Part shown: piece after piece, positions 1-5,008 of the stretch | Layout of the letters: every line of letters starts with the position of its first letter | How positions within the stretch are numbered: position 1 is the first letter of the stretch | Source of the DNA: Halomonas sp. | GTDB lineage: Bacteria > Pseudomonadota > Gammaproteobacteria > Pseudomonadales > Halomonadaceae | Assembly: GCA_003560175.1 (NCBI GenBank) | Contig: PWIZ01000360.1 | Coordinates: 1-5,459 of the forward strand | Direction of reading: 5' to 3' | Length of the DNA stretch: 5,459 nt | The notes under the pieces: generated by a model | What the model saw: only the letters and a program-made list of their open reading frames with translations | The model's database searches: none | What the model was told of the DNA's origin: nothing | Position numbers and translations under genes: made by a program

Positions 1-1
1 C

Positions 2-436
2 GAGACCGGCGAGACCATTCGCGCCCGGCATCGCCCGATCATCGTCATCACCTCCAACAACGAGAAGGAGCTGCCCGACGCCTTCCTGCGCCGCTGCTTC
101 TTCCACTACATCGAGTTTCCCGATCGCGAGACCATGCAGCAGATCGTCGACGTGCACTTCCCCGACATCGCCCCGAAGCTGGTGGGCGAAGCCCTGGAAG
201 TGTTCTTCGAGCTGCGCCAGGCGCCGGGCCTCAAGAAGAAGCCCTCCACCTCTGAGCTGGTGGACTGGCTGAAGCTCCTGATGAGTGATGAGCTCGCCCG
301 GGAGGCGCTCTACCAACGCGACCCGGTCAAGGCGATCCCGCCGCTGGCCGGCGCCCTGGTAAAGAATGAACAGGACACACAGTTATTGGAAAGGCTGGCC
401 TTCATGCTGCGCCGCCAGGGCAACCAGAGGCGCTGA
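2..436 (+). CDS. MoxR-family AAA+ ATPase, C-terminal part (5' end outside window)
   Basis: The reading frame is open from base 2 to the TGA at 434-436, giving 144 residues of a protein that starts upstream of the window. MoxR ATPases are usually about 280-330 residues, so roughly the second half is present. Walker A and B lie outside. The fragment shows the sensor-1 strand (IVITSNNEKELPDAF, sensor Asn in SNN), directly followed by an arginine-finger-like LRRC at about residues 30-33, then the FHYIEFPD strand. A lid/sensor-2 region follows at about 80-90 (KPSTSELVDWL). MoxR proteins are thought to act as ATP-driven chaperones that insert cofactors or remodel complexes with a VWA-domain partner. 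That partner gene follows after 3 bp, which suggests co-transcription and translational coupling. The ATG at 134 is internal, because the conserved AAA core continues upstream of it. The substrate cannot be told from the sequence. Confidence 0.93.
   Translation, partial: ETGETIRARHRPIIVITSNNEKELPDAFLRRCFFHYIEFPDRETMQQIVDVHFPDIAPKLVGEALEVFFELRQAPGLKKKPSTSELVDWLKLLMSDELAREALYQRDPVKAIPPLAGALVKNEQDTQLLERLAFMLRRQGNQRR
426..430 (+). promoter_or_regulatory. Ribosome binding site of the VWA gene, inside the ATPase 3' end
   Basis: AGAGG lies 9 bases before the ATG at 440 and within the last codons of the ATPase gene. Ribosomes ending at the TGA (434-436) would be next to the new start, so translational coupling is likely. 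Placement is seen in the sequence; coupling is inferred. Confidence 0.55.
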
Positions 437-439
437 ACC

Positions 440-1618
440 ATGTTTATCGGTCTGTTCGAGACCCTGAAACGTGCCGGCGTGCCGGTGTCGCTGCGCGAGC
501 TGCTCGACCTCCACGCGGTGGTGGAGCATGGCGTGGTGTTCGCCGACATGGAAGCCTTCTATCAGCTGGCACGCACCGTGATGGTCAAGGACGAGCGTCA
601 CTTCGACCGCTTCGATCGCGCCTTCGCCGCCTGGTTCGAGGGGCTGGAGAACCTGGACGCCGCCATCGAGGCGCTCATCCCGGACGACTGGCTGCGCCGG
701 GAGTTCGAGAAACAGCTCTCCGAGGAGGAGAAGGCGCAGATCGCGTCCCTGGGCGGACTCGAGGCGCTGATCGAGACCTTCAAGCAGCGCCTGGAAGAGC
801 AGAAGGAGCGCCACGCCGGCGGCAACAAGTGGATCGGCACCGGCGGCACCAGCCCCTTCGGCGCCTACGGCTACAACCCCGAGGGCATCCGCATCGGCCA
901 GGACGGCTCCCGCCACCGCCGGGCGGTGAAGGTGTGGGACGAGCGGCGCTTCCGCGACTACGACGACTCCCTGGAACTGGGCACCCGCAACATCAAGATG
1001 GCGCTGCGCCGGCTCAGGAAGTTCGCCCGCCAGGGGGCGGCGGAGGAGTTCGACGTCGACGCCACCATCCGCGAGACCGCCCGGGACGCCGGCCTGCTCA
1101 ACGTGCAGATGCGACCCGAGCGCCACAACGCGGTAAAGGTGCTGCTGCTGCTCGACGTGGGCGGCTCCATGGATGACCACATCCGCACCTGCGAGGAGCT
1201 CTTCTCGGCGGCCCGCTCGGAGTTCAAGCACCTGGAGCCCTACTACTTCCACAACTGCGTCTACGAAGGGCTGTGGCGGAACAATGCGCGACGCCACGGC
1301 GAACGCATCCCGACCATGGACGTGCTGCACACCTACGGCAGCGACTACCAGGTCGTCATTGTAGGTGATGCCGCCATGTCGCCGTATGAAGTGACTCATC
1401 CCGGCGGCAGCGTCGAGCACTTCAACGACGAGGCCGGCGCGGTGTGGCTCGAGCGCCTGGTGCACAAGTTCCCCCGCCTGGCCTGGCTCAACCCCATGCC
1501 GCCTCGCGCCTGGGAGTTCACCCACTCCACCCAGCTGATCCGCCGGCTGATCGACGACCGCATGTACCCCATGACCCTCGAAGGGCTGGAGAGCGCCATG
1601 CGGGACCTGGCCCGGTAG
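440..1618 (+). CDS. VWA-domain protein, CoxE-like partner of MoxR ATPase
   Basis: A 392-residue cytoplasmic protein with no signal peptide or membrane segment. The N-terminal part (about 1-125) is helical and charged, with a likely coiled coil near 85-124. A Gly/aromatic linker (about 128-160, GTGGTSPFGAYGYNPEG) follows, then a basic helix (about 180-200). The C-terminal VWA fold begins with the hydrophobic strand VKVLLLLDVGGSM (233-244). The metal-site motif is D239-x-G-G-S243, in place of the classical DxSxS. A second strand ends in VGD310, a possible later metal ligand. The length and plan fit the CoxE-like VWA family paired with MoxR ATPases, as in coxD/coxE of CO dehydrogenase clusters, but no cox structural gene is visible here. 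The start is supported by an AGAGG at 426-430, 9 bases before the ATG, and by the 3-bp gap to the ATPase gene. The protein probably recruits the substrate for the ATPase; the target is unknown. Confidence 0.93.
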   Translation: MFIGLFETLKRAGVPVSLRELLDLHAVVEHGVVFADMEAFYQLARTVMVKDERHFDRFDRAFAAWFEGLENLDAAIEALIPDDWLRREFEKQLSEEEKAQIASLGGLEALIETFKQRLEEQKERHAGGNKWIGTGGTSPFGAYGYNPEGIRIGQDGSRHRRAVKVWDERRFRDYDDSLELGTRNIKMALRRLRKFARQGAAEEFDVDATIRETARDAGLLNVQMRPERHNAVKVLLLLDVGGSMDDHIRTCEELFSAARSEFKHLEPYYFHNCVYEGLWRNNARRHGERIPTMDVLHTYGSDYQVVIVGDAAMSPYEVTHPGGSVEHFNDEAGAVWLERLVHKFPRLAWLNPMPPRAWEFTHSTQLIRRLIDDRMYPMTLEGLESAMRDLAR

Positions 1619-1643
1619 CGGTCGTCGTGGCCCGAGGCCGCTA
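1616..1643. terminator. Possible bidirectional hairpin between convergent genes
   Basis: The 22-bp gap between two convergent genes is framed by a palindrome running from the TAG stop of the VWA gene to the TAG stop of the regulator gene. The arms TAGCGG (1616-1621) and CCGCTA (1638-1643) match perfectly and extend through a T-G wobble and one more C-G pair, leaving a loop of about 12 bases. There is no T-run on either side, so this would not be a canonical intrinsic terminator. It could reduce read-through in both directions or be chance in GC-rich sequence. Confidence 0.3.
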
Positions 1644-2213
1644 GAGGGTCTCCCCCGCCGCGGCCCCGGGCAGATAGTGGATGACGTCATGGAAGCGTAG
1701 CGGCGCCTCGCCGAGGCTGCGCATGACGTGGTGGCAGTCCGCCTGGAAGCGCAGCGCCTCGCCGGGGCGCAGCCGCTGCTCCTCCGCCTCGCCCAGGGTC
1801 AGGCCCAGCTCCCCTTCCAGCACCACGATGTGCTCCACCACCCCCGCGGCGTGGGGCGAGGATTCGCTCGCCGCCCCGGGGGCCAGCGCGATCTCGAACA
1901 TCTCGAAGCCCAGCAGCGGGTCATAGGGAAAGATCACCGTCGCCTGCATGCCCACGGCGTCGCGCCCCCAGCGCGTCTCGCCGGCGGGCCCCGCCTCGCC
2001 GCTCGGCGCCCCGAACAGCGACGAGAAGGAGACCGAGAAGCCGCTGGCGATCTTCCACAGCGTCGACACCGTGGGGCTCGACTCGCCCCGCTCGATCTGT
2101 CCGAGCATCGCCTTGCTGACCCCGGTGGCCCGGGCGGCCGCCTCCAGACTCCAGCCCCGCGCCTGGCGAAGGGCCTTGAGCCGTCGCGCGATATGAGTGG
2201 CGATCTCCTGCAT
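1641..2213 (-). CDS. XRE-family helix-turn-helix/cupin transcriptional regulator
   Basis: A 190-residue DNA-binding regulator. Residues about 8-63 form a lambda-repressor-like helix-turn-helix domain, with recognition region GVSKAMLGQIERGESSPTVS (31-50) and the downstream helix TLWKIASGF. The C-terminal half (about 105-182) is a single cupin_2 barrel: motif 1 around H121 to G136 (VVEHIVVLEGEL) and motif 2 around LRPGEALRFQADCHHVMRS (148-166). In this family the cupin senses a small ligand. The length fits the usual 180-200 residues. The chosen ATG (2213-2211) has GGGAGG 7 bases upstream. The frame stays open up to 2363, but that extension runs through the operator repeats and into the transporter gene and is Arg/Pro-rich, so it is rejected. 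It is divergent from the BenE-type transporter, an arrangement like E. coli ydcN(sutR)-ydcO, so it probably controls that gene and itself. The ligand is unknown. Confidence 0.93.
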   Translation of the reverse strand: MQEIATHIARRLKALRQARGWSLEAAARATGVSKAMLGQIERGESSPTVSTLWKIASGFSVSFSSLFGAPSGEAGPAGETRWGRDAVGMQATVIFPYDPLLGFEMFEIALAPGAASESSPHAAGVVEHIVVLEGELGLTLGEAEEQRLRPGEALRFQADCHHVMRSLGEAPLRFHDVIHYLPGAAAGETL

Positions 2214-2234
2214 GGAGAATCCTCCCGAAACGAC

Positions 2235-2254
2235 TTGTGCGCTATAACGCACGG
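2235..2254. repeat. Operator-like palindromic repeat, copy 1
   Basis: The 20-base unit TTGTGCGCTATAACGCACGG contains the near-perfect palindrome GTGCGCTATAACGCAC (2237-2252), in which 14 of 16 positions are symmetric. It differs at one base from the copy at 2272-2291, and the two copies are 37 bp apart. It sits just upstream of the regulator ribosome binding site, probably in the regulator's 5' untranslated region. Dimeric XRE regulators bind such dyads, so a role as operator for the adjacent regulator is inferred. Confidence 0.7.
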
Positions 2255-2271
2255 TGGTAGGGTGCCACCCA

Positions 2272-2291
2272 TTGTACGCTATAACGCACGG
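2272..2291. repeat. Operator-like palindromic repeat, copy 2
   Basis: TTGTACGCTATAACGCACGG matches copy 1 at 19 of 20 positions, with the dyad at 2274-2289. The only change (G to A at 2276) breaks one symmetric pair but completes TACAAT on the minus strand (2276-2271), a -10-like hexamer for the regulator gene. On the plus strand the repeat contains TATAAC (2280-2285), a possible -10 for the transporter. Binding here could therefore block both promoters. Confidence 0.7.
2280..2285 (+). promoter_or_regulatory. Candidate -10 element of the transporter gene
   Basis: TATAAC (5 of 6 to the consensus) lies inside operator copy 2, about 33 bases before the transporter ATG. No good -35 sits 16-18 bp upstream, so the promoter would be weak or need activation. 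Operator copy 1 would then be centred near -47 relative to a start at about 2292. The hexamer may simply be part of the palindrome. Confidence 0.3.
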
Positions 2292-2304
2292 CCGTCGACA
2301 GCCG

Positions 2305-2311
2305 TGAGGAG
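2305..2311 (+). promoter_or_regulatory. Ribosome binding site of the BenE-type transporter
   Basis: TGAGGAG lies 6 bases before the ATG at 2318. It is a strong, well-spaced Shine-Dalgarno that fixes the start of the transporter gene. Confidence 0.65.
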
Positions 2312-2317
2312 TCCGAG

Positions 2318-3586
2318 ATGATCGAATACCGCGATACCCCCGTGACGCGAGACGCGCCGGCACGCTCGGTATGGCAGGACGTCAGCGCCTCCACGCTGGT
2401 CACCGGGCTGGTGGCGGTGCTGGTGGGCTACGGCAGCTCGGCGGTGATCATCTTCCAGGCCGCCGAGGCCGCAGGTGCCAGCGACGCCCAGATCGGCTCC
2501 TGGCTGTGGGCGCTGGGCATCGGCATGGGGCTCACCTCGCTGGGGCTTTCGCTGCGCTACCGGATGCCGATCCTCACCGCCTGGTCGACCCCGGGCGCCG
2601 CCCTGCTCGCCACCAGCCTGCCGGGCGTTCCCATGGAGCAGGCGATCGGGGCCTTCCTGTTCTCGGCGGCGCTGATCACCCTGTGCGGGGTGACCGGCCT
2701 GTTCGGCGCCCTGGTGAAGCGTATCCCGCCGGCGCTGGCCGCCGCCCTGCTCGCCGGCGTGCTGCTGCGCTTCGGCATCGAGCTCTTCGCCACCCTGGCC
2801 ACCGCCTGGCTGCTGCCGCTGGCCATGCTGGCCAGCTACGTGCTGGGTCGGCGCTTCGCGCCCCGCTACGCCATCGTGCTGGTGCTGCTGGTCGGGGTCG
2901 GCCTCAGCGCCGTGCAGGGGGAGCTGAACCTTGCCGGAGTGAGCCTCGCGCCGACCCTGCCGGTCTTCACCGCCCCGGCCTTCTCGCTCGCTACCCTGGT
3001 CGGGGTCGGGATCCCGCTCTTCGTGGTCACCATGGCCACCCAGAACCTGCCAGGCATCACGGTGCTGCGGGCCGCCGGCTACCGGCCGCCCACCTCACCG
3101 CTGATCGGCTGGACCGGGGCGGCCACCCTGGGCCTCGCCCCCTTCGGCGGCTTCGCGCTCAACCTGGCCGCGATCAGTGCCGCGGTGTGCATGGGGCGGG
3201 AGGCCCACGAGGATCCGTCGCGGCGCTACACGGCGGGCGTGGCCGCCGGCGTCGGCTACCTGGTCCTCGGGGTGTTCGGCGCCACGGTGACGGCACTCTT
3301 TGCGGCGCTGCCGGCCGCGCTGATCGCCGCCCTGGCCGGGCTCGCGCTGCTCGGCACCATCGGCAACGGCCTGGCCGCGGCGATGGCCGACGAGCGCCAG
3401 CGCGATGCGGCCCTGGTGACCTTTCTCTTCACTGCCTCGGGAGTCACCCTGCTCGGCATCGGGGCCGCCTTCTGGGGGCTGGTGGCGGGGATGGCGGTAC
3501 TGTGGCTCGGTGCCGGCCGGCGACCCGCCGGGCGCCCTCTCACCCAGGAGAGGGCGACACAGGATGACCAGGCAGCGACCGGGTGA
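2318..3586 (+). CDS. benE: BenE-family (benzoate/H+ symporter family) membrane transporter
   Basis: A 422-residue inner-membrane protein with about 12 hydrophobic segments and a short cytoplasmic N-terminus, in the expected size range of the BenE family (about 390-420). Family signatures are visible: the broken-helix motif STPGAALL (90-97), the signature VTMATQNLPGI (237-247), and the second broken-helix motif APFGGFALNLAAIS (274-287). The two broken segments are the likely substrate site of this UraA-like 7+7 fold. BenE of Acinetobacter imports benzoate with protons, and E. coli YdcO is a paralogue of uncertain substrate. No benzoate-degradation gene is visible here. The neighbour is an XRE/cupin regulator, as at E. 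coli ydcN-ydcO, so the substrate may not be benzoate. The last 25 or so residues are a polar tail encoded over a hairpin (3533-3556). Family assignment is firm; the substrate is not. Confidence 0.93.
   Translation: MIEYRDTPVTRDAPARSVWQDVSASTLVTGLVAVLVGYGSSAVIIFQAAEAAGASDAQIGSWLWALGIGMGLTSLGLSLRYRMPILTAWSTPGAALLATSLPGVPMEQAIGAFLFSAALITLCGVTGLFGALVKRIPPALAAALLAGVLLRFGIELFATLATAWLLPLAMLASYVLGRRFAPRYAIVLVLLVGVGLSAVQGELNLAGVSLAPTLPVFTAPAFSLATLVGVGIPLFVVTMATQNLPGITVLRAAGYRPPTSPLIGWTGAATLGLAPFGGFALNLAAISAAVCMGREAHEDPSRRYTAGVAAGVGYLVLGVFGATVTALFAALPAALIAALAGLALLGTIGNGLAAAMADERQRDAALVTFLFTASGVTLLGIGAAFWGLVAGMAVLWLGAGRRPAGRPLTQERATQDDQAATG
3533..3556. repeat. Perfect 9-bp hairpin in the 3' end of the transporter gene
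   Basis: CGCCCTCTC (3533-3541) and GAGAGGGCG (3548-3556) are perfect inverted repeats around the loop ACCCAG. The element encodes part of the polar C-terminal tail (around RPLTQERAT) and ends 27 bases before the stop triplet. There is no T-run downstream. The GCCCTCTC/GAGAGGGC core resembles REP-type palindromes found at gene ends in high-GC gammaproteobacteria, from recall. It could be a REP remnant read through as coding sequence, an mRNA 3'-stabilising hairpin, or a barrier to convergent transcription. Confidence 0.5.
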
Positions 3587-3621
3587 GCGCTACGCAAGCC
3601 GCCGCCGCCGGGGGTGTCAGA

Positions 3622-4074
3622 TCAGGCCTCGCCGTCGGTGGCGGTGCCGAGCCGCGCCTCGTCGTCGATGCCGGCCATGCGCACCAGGGCCAGCGCCTCC
3701 TCCAGGCTCGCGACCTCCTCGACCCTCATCAGCTCGCTGTCCAGGCTCACCGCCTTGCCGCTCTTCTCGGAGAGCAACCGCTCCAGGGAGGCGACATCCA
3801 TGTCTTCCTCGAGCTTCAGCGCATCCACGCCGGCTGCGGTGTGCCCGCCGGGCAGATAGATGGTGCCATTGGAGAAGTCCACCGCGTAGGCGATCACCCC
3901 GGGCACGATGAAGAACAGCAGGCCGACGCCGTTGGCGATGGCCACCGCCGGGTCGATGCGCCCGCTCACCTGCCCCTTGCGTTCAGGATGGAAGAGGGTG
4001 CCACAGCCCACCAGGGCGGTGATCGAGACACCGAGAGCAAGGCCGGTCAGGCCGCGGCGCAGGAGGGAAGACAT
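3622..4074 (-). CDS. Small outer-membrane lipoprotein of unknown function
   Basis: A 150-residue protein with a lipoprotein signal peptide: basic start (MSSLLRRG), hydrophobic stretch (about 9-22) and lipobox LVGC (21-24), with C24 as the lipidated residue. Residue +2 is Gly rather than Asp, which predicts sorting to the outer membrane. The mature protein starts GTLFHPERKGQ, then has a conserved-looking hydrophobic segment (about 45-64, IANGVGLLFFIVPGVIAYAVDF) and the strand NGTIYLPGG. An acidic helical C-terminal part follows (about 86-135). I recall similar small lipoproteins in pseudomonads but can give no function. The gene is convergent with the transporter (35 bp gap) and divergent from the acetyltransferase. 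The ATG is preceded by GGAG at a rather long spacing of 12 bases. The overlapping plus-strand frame (3583-4116) lacks any recognisable motif, which favours this strand. Confidence 0.85.
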   Translation of the reverse strand: MSSLLRRGLTGLALGVSITALVGCGTLFHPERKGQVSGRIDPAVAIANGVGLLFFIVPGVIAYAVDFSNGTIYLPGGHTAAGVDALKLEEDMDVASLERLLSEKSGKAVSLDSELMRVEEVASLEEALALVRMAGIDDEARLGTATDGEA

Positions 4075-4110
4075 GGCGCAGGCAATCTCCGTGAAGAACG
4101 GGGTCGATGT

Positions 4111-4134
4111 CGCTGACAGGCATTGTCGGTAGCG
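4111..4134. repeat. Imperfect inverted repeat in the divergent gap
   Basis: CGCTGACA (4111-4118) faces TGTC (4124-4127) and AGCG (4131-4134), with a 3-base interruption on the right arm. It lies between the divergent lipoprotein and acetyltransferase genes and overlaps the candidate -10 of the lipoprotein gene, so it could be an operator. The symmetry is modest and could be chance. Confidence 0.25.
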
Positions 4135-4150
4135 GCGACGCTGGTCAGAA
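4122..4150 (-). promoter_or_regulatory. Weak candidate promoter of the lipoprotein gene
   Basis: On the minus strand TTCTGA (4150-4145, 3 of 6) and GACAAT (4127-4122, 4 of 6) are separated by 17 bp, giving a start near 4115 and a leader of about 40 bases. The match is weak and made by eye. No convincing plus-strand promoter for the acetyltransferase was found in 4075-4215. Confidence 0.25.
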
Positions 4151-4173
4151 TCGGGAGGAGTTTACCACAGGCC

Positions 4174-4179
4174 GGGAGG
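4174..4179 (+). promoter_or_regulatory. Alternative ribosome binding site for the acetyltransferase
   Basis: GGGAGG here is 6 bases before the in-frame ATG at 4186. A second site, GGGAG at 4206-4210, serves the ATG at 4216. Both are usable. The upstream site is the closer match to the consensus, so the protein may be 207 rather than 197 residues. Confidence 0.4.
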
Positions 4180-4215
4180 TCGCCTATGCCGACCTTCCCA
4201 TGCTCGGGAGAGACC

Positions 4216-4809
4216 ATGGACGCCATCCGACTTAGCCGCTGTCAGGGCCAGGCCATTGCCCCTCACCTGGAGGACCTGGCGCGGCTGCGCATCCGGGTAT
4301 TCCGCGACTTCCCCTATCTCTACGACGGCGACCTCGGCTACGAGGCGGATTACCTGAGCCGCTACGCCGAGTGCCCGGCGAGCCTCTTCCTGCTGGCCTT
4401 CGACGGCGACGCCCTGGTGGGCGCCGCCACCGGCATGCCGCTGGCCGCCGAAGTGGCCGACTTCCGCGCCCCCTTCGAGGCCCGGGGCCTCCCGGTCGAC
4501 GCGATCTTCTACTACGGCGAGTCGGTGCTCCTCTCCGACTATCGCGGCCACGGCATCGGCAAGGCCTTCATGGCCGAGCGAGAGGCGCATGCCAGGCGCG
4601 AGGGGTTCACCACCGTGGCCTTCTGTGCGGTGGAGCGCCCCGAGGCGCACCCCCGGCAACCCGCCAACTACACCCCGCTACACGGCTTCTGGCGCTCCCG
4701 GGGCTACGCACGCCAGCCCGCCCTCACCACGACCTTTCGCTGGAAAGATCTCGGCGAGACGGACGCGACCGACAAGCCCATGGTGTTCTGGTTGAAGACC
4801 CTGGAGTGA
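4216..4809 (+). CDS. GNAT-family N-acetyltransferase
   Basis: A 197-residue soluble enzyme expected to transfer an acetyl group from acetyl-CoA to an amine; the acceptor is unknown. The first strand is DAIRLSRCQG (2-11), followed by the long helix LARLRIRVFRDFPYLYDG (21-38). The central strand ALVGAATGMPL is at 66-76. The acetyl-CoA pyrophosphate loop is in motif A, SDYRGHGIGKAFM (107-119), which matches R-x-x-G-x-G. FWRSRGYARQ (158-167) is the usual C-terminal motif B-like element, and the last strand is PMVFWLKTLE. The inserted part (about 78-103) with IFYYGESVLL is typical of one GNAT subgroup. The ATG at 4216 has GGGAG 5 bases upstream and begins just before the first conserved strand. 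An in-frame ATG at 4186 also has a good GGGAGG 6 bases upstream and would add 10 residues. The frame is open back to 4123. The gene is probably monocistronic, since hairpins follow. Confidence 0.9.
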   Translation: MDAIRLSRCQGQAIAPHLEDLARLRIRVFRDFPYLYDGDLGYEADYLSRYAECPASLFLLAFDGDALVGAATGMPLAAEVADFRAPFEARGLPVDAIFYYGESVLLSDYRGHGIGKAFMAEREAHARREGFTTVAFCAVERPEAHPRQPANYTPLHGFWRSRGYARQPALTTTFRWKDLGETDATDKPMVFWLKTLE

Positions 4810-4828
4810 CAGGGGCGGCCTGTTGCCG

Positions 4829-4848
4829 CGAGGGCATGGCTGCCCTCG
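4829..4848 (+). terminator. Hairpin after the acetyltransferase gene (1 of 2)
   Basis: CGAGGGCA (4829-4836) and TGCCCTCG (4841-4848) form a perfect 8-bp stem with the tetraloop TGGC, starting 20 bases after the stop codon. No T-run follows, so it is either a non-canonical terminator or a 3'-end protecting structure. Confidence 0.45.
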
Positions 4849-4876
4849 GGTGAGACGGCGGATCGACACCGCGCGA

Positions 4877-4895
4877 GCCGCCCGGCCAGGGCGGC
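4877..4895 (+). terminator. Hairpin between acetyltransferase and proS (2 of 2)
   Basis: GCCGCCC (4877-4883) and GGGCGGC (4889-4895) form a perfect 7-bp GC stem around the loop GGCCA. The nearest T-run (TTTT, 4916-4919) is 20 bases further on and coincides with the proS -35, too far for a classical terminator. Together with the first hairpin it may insulate proS from upstream transcription. Confidence 0.35.
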
Positions 4896-4917
4896 CCTGC
4901 CGATGATCCATGCCCTT

Positions 4918-4946
4918 TTGCCGCGCCTCGCCCTTGGCCGTACAAT
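4918..4946 (+). promoter_or_regulatory. Probable sigma-70-type promoter of proS
   Basis: TTGCCG (4918-4923, 4 of 6) and TACAAT (4941-4946, 5 of 6) are separated by the optimal 17 bp. Transcription would start near 4953 and give a leader of about 55 bases before the proS ATG. This is the best promoter match in the window and fits a constitutively expressed housekeeping gene. The leader shows no obvious T-box or attenuator. Confidence 0.65.
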
Positions 4947-5008
4947 GCGCCCACCACCGCCGTCCTGGCGGACCGACCCTTTGACGAGCCCGAGGAAACG
5001 CCGGACCC

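Larger units (their letters stand above)
2271..2298 (-). promoter_or_regulatory. Candidate promoter of the regulator gene
   Basis: On the minus strand, TCGACG (2298-2293, 4 of 6 to the sigma-70 -35) is followed after 16 bp by TACAAT (2276-2271, 5 of 6 to the -10). Transcription would start near 2264, giving a leader of about 50 bases that contains operator copy 1. Operator copy 2 overlaps the -10 and the spacer, which suggests autoregulation. The prediction is by eye. Confidence 0.4.

Noticed and set aside
383..1690. Long 435-codon open frame on the minus strand opposite the VWA gene
   Set aside because: It mirrors the GC-rich codons of a clearly conserved VWA gene, and its translation is low-complexity and rich in Val, Leu, Gly, His and Glu without domain motifs. 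Long antisense frames are expected at this GC content.
1728..2321. 197-codon plus-strand frame opposite the XRE/cupin gene
   Set aside because: Its translation is Arg/Pro/Ala-rich with no motif, and it crosses the operator region. The minus-strand gene has clear helix-turn-helix and cupin motifs and a good ribosome binding site.
2214..2363. 50-codon upstream extension of the XRE/cupin regulator
   Set aside because: It would cover the operator repeats and overlap the start of the divergent transporter, and its translation is unlike the family N-terminus. The ATG at 2213 has a strong ribosome binding site.
2371..3567. Second long plus-strand frame (398 codons) inside the transporter gene
   Set aside because: It is an Arg/Gly/Ala-rich shifted frame with no hydrophobic pattern, while the benE frame carries the family signatures and about 12 membrane segments.
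3583..4116. 177-codon plus-strand frame overlapping the transporter end and opposite the lipoprotein
   Set aside because: It has no recognisable domain, and the opposite strand carries a complete lipoprotein signal with lipobox.
4123..4215. N-terminal extension of the acetyltransferase to 4123
   Set aside because: The residues before 4186 are not family-like, the ATG at 4123 has no ribosome binding site, and better starts with good sites exist at 4186 and 4216.
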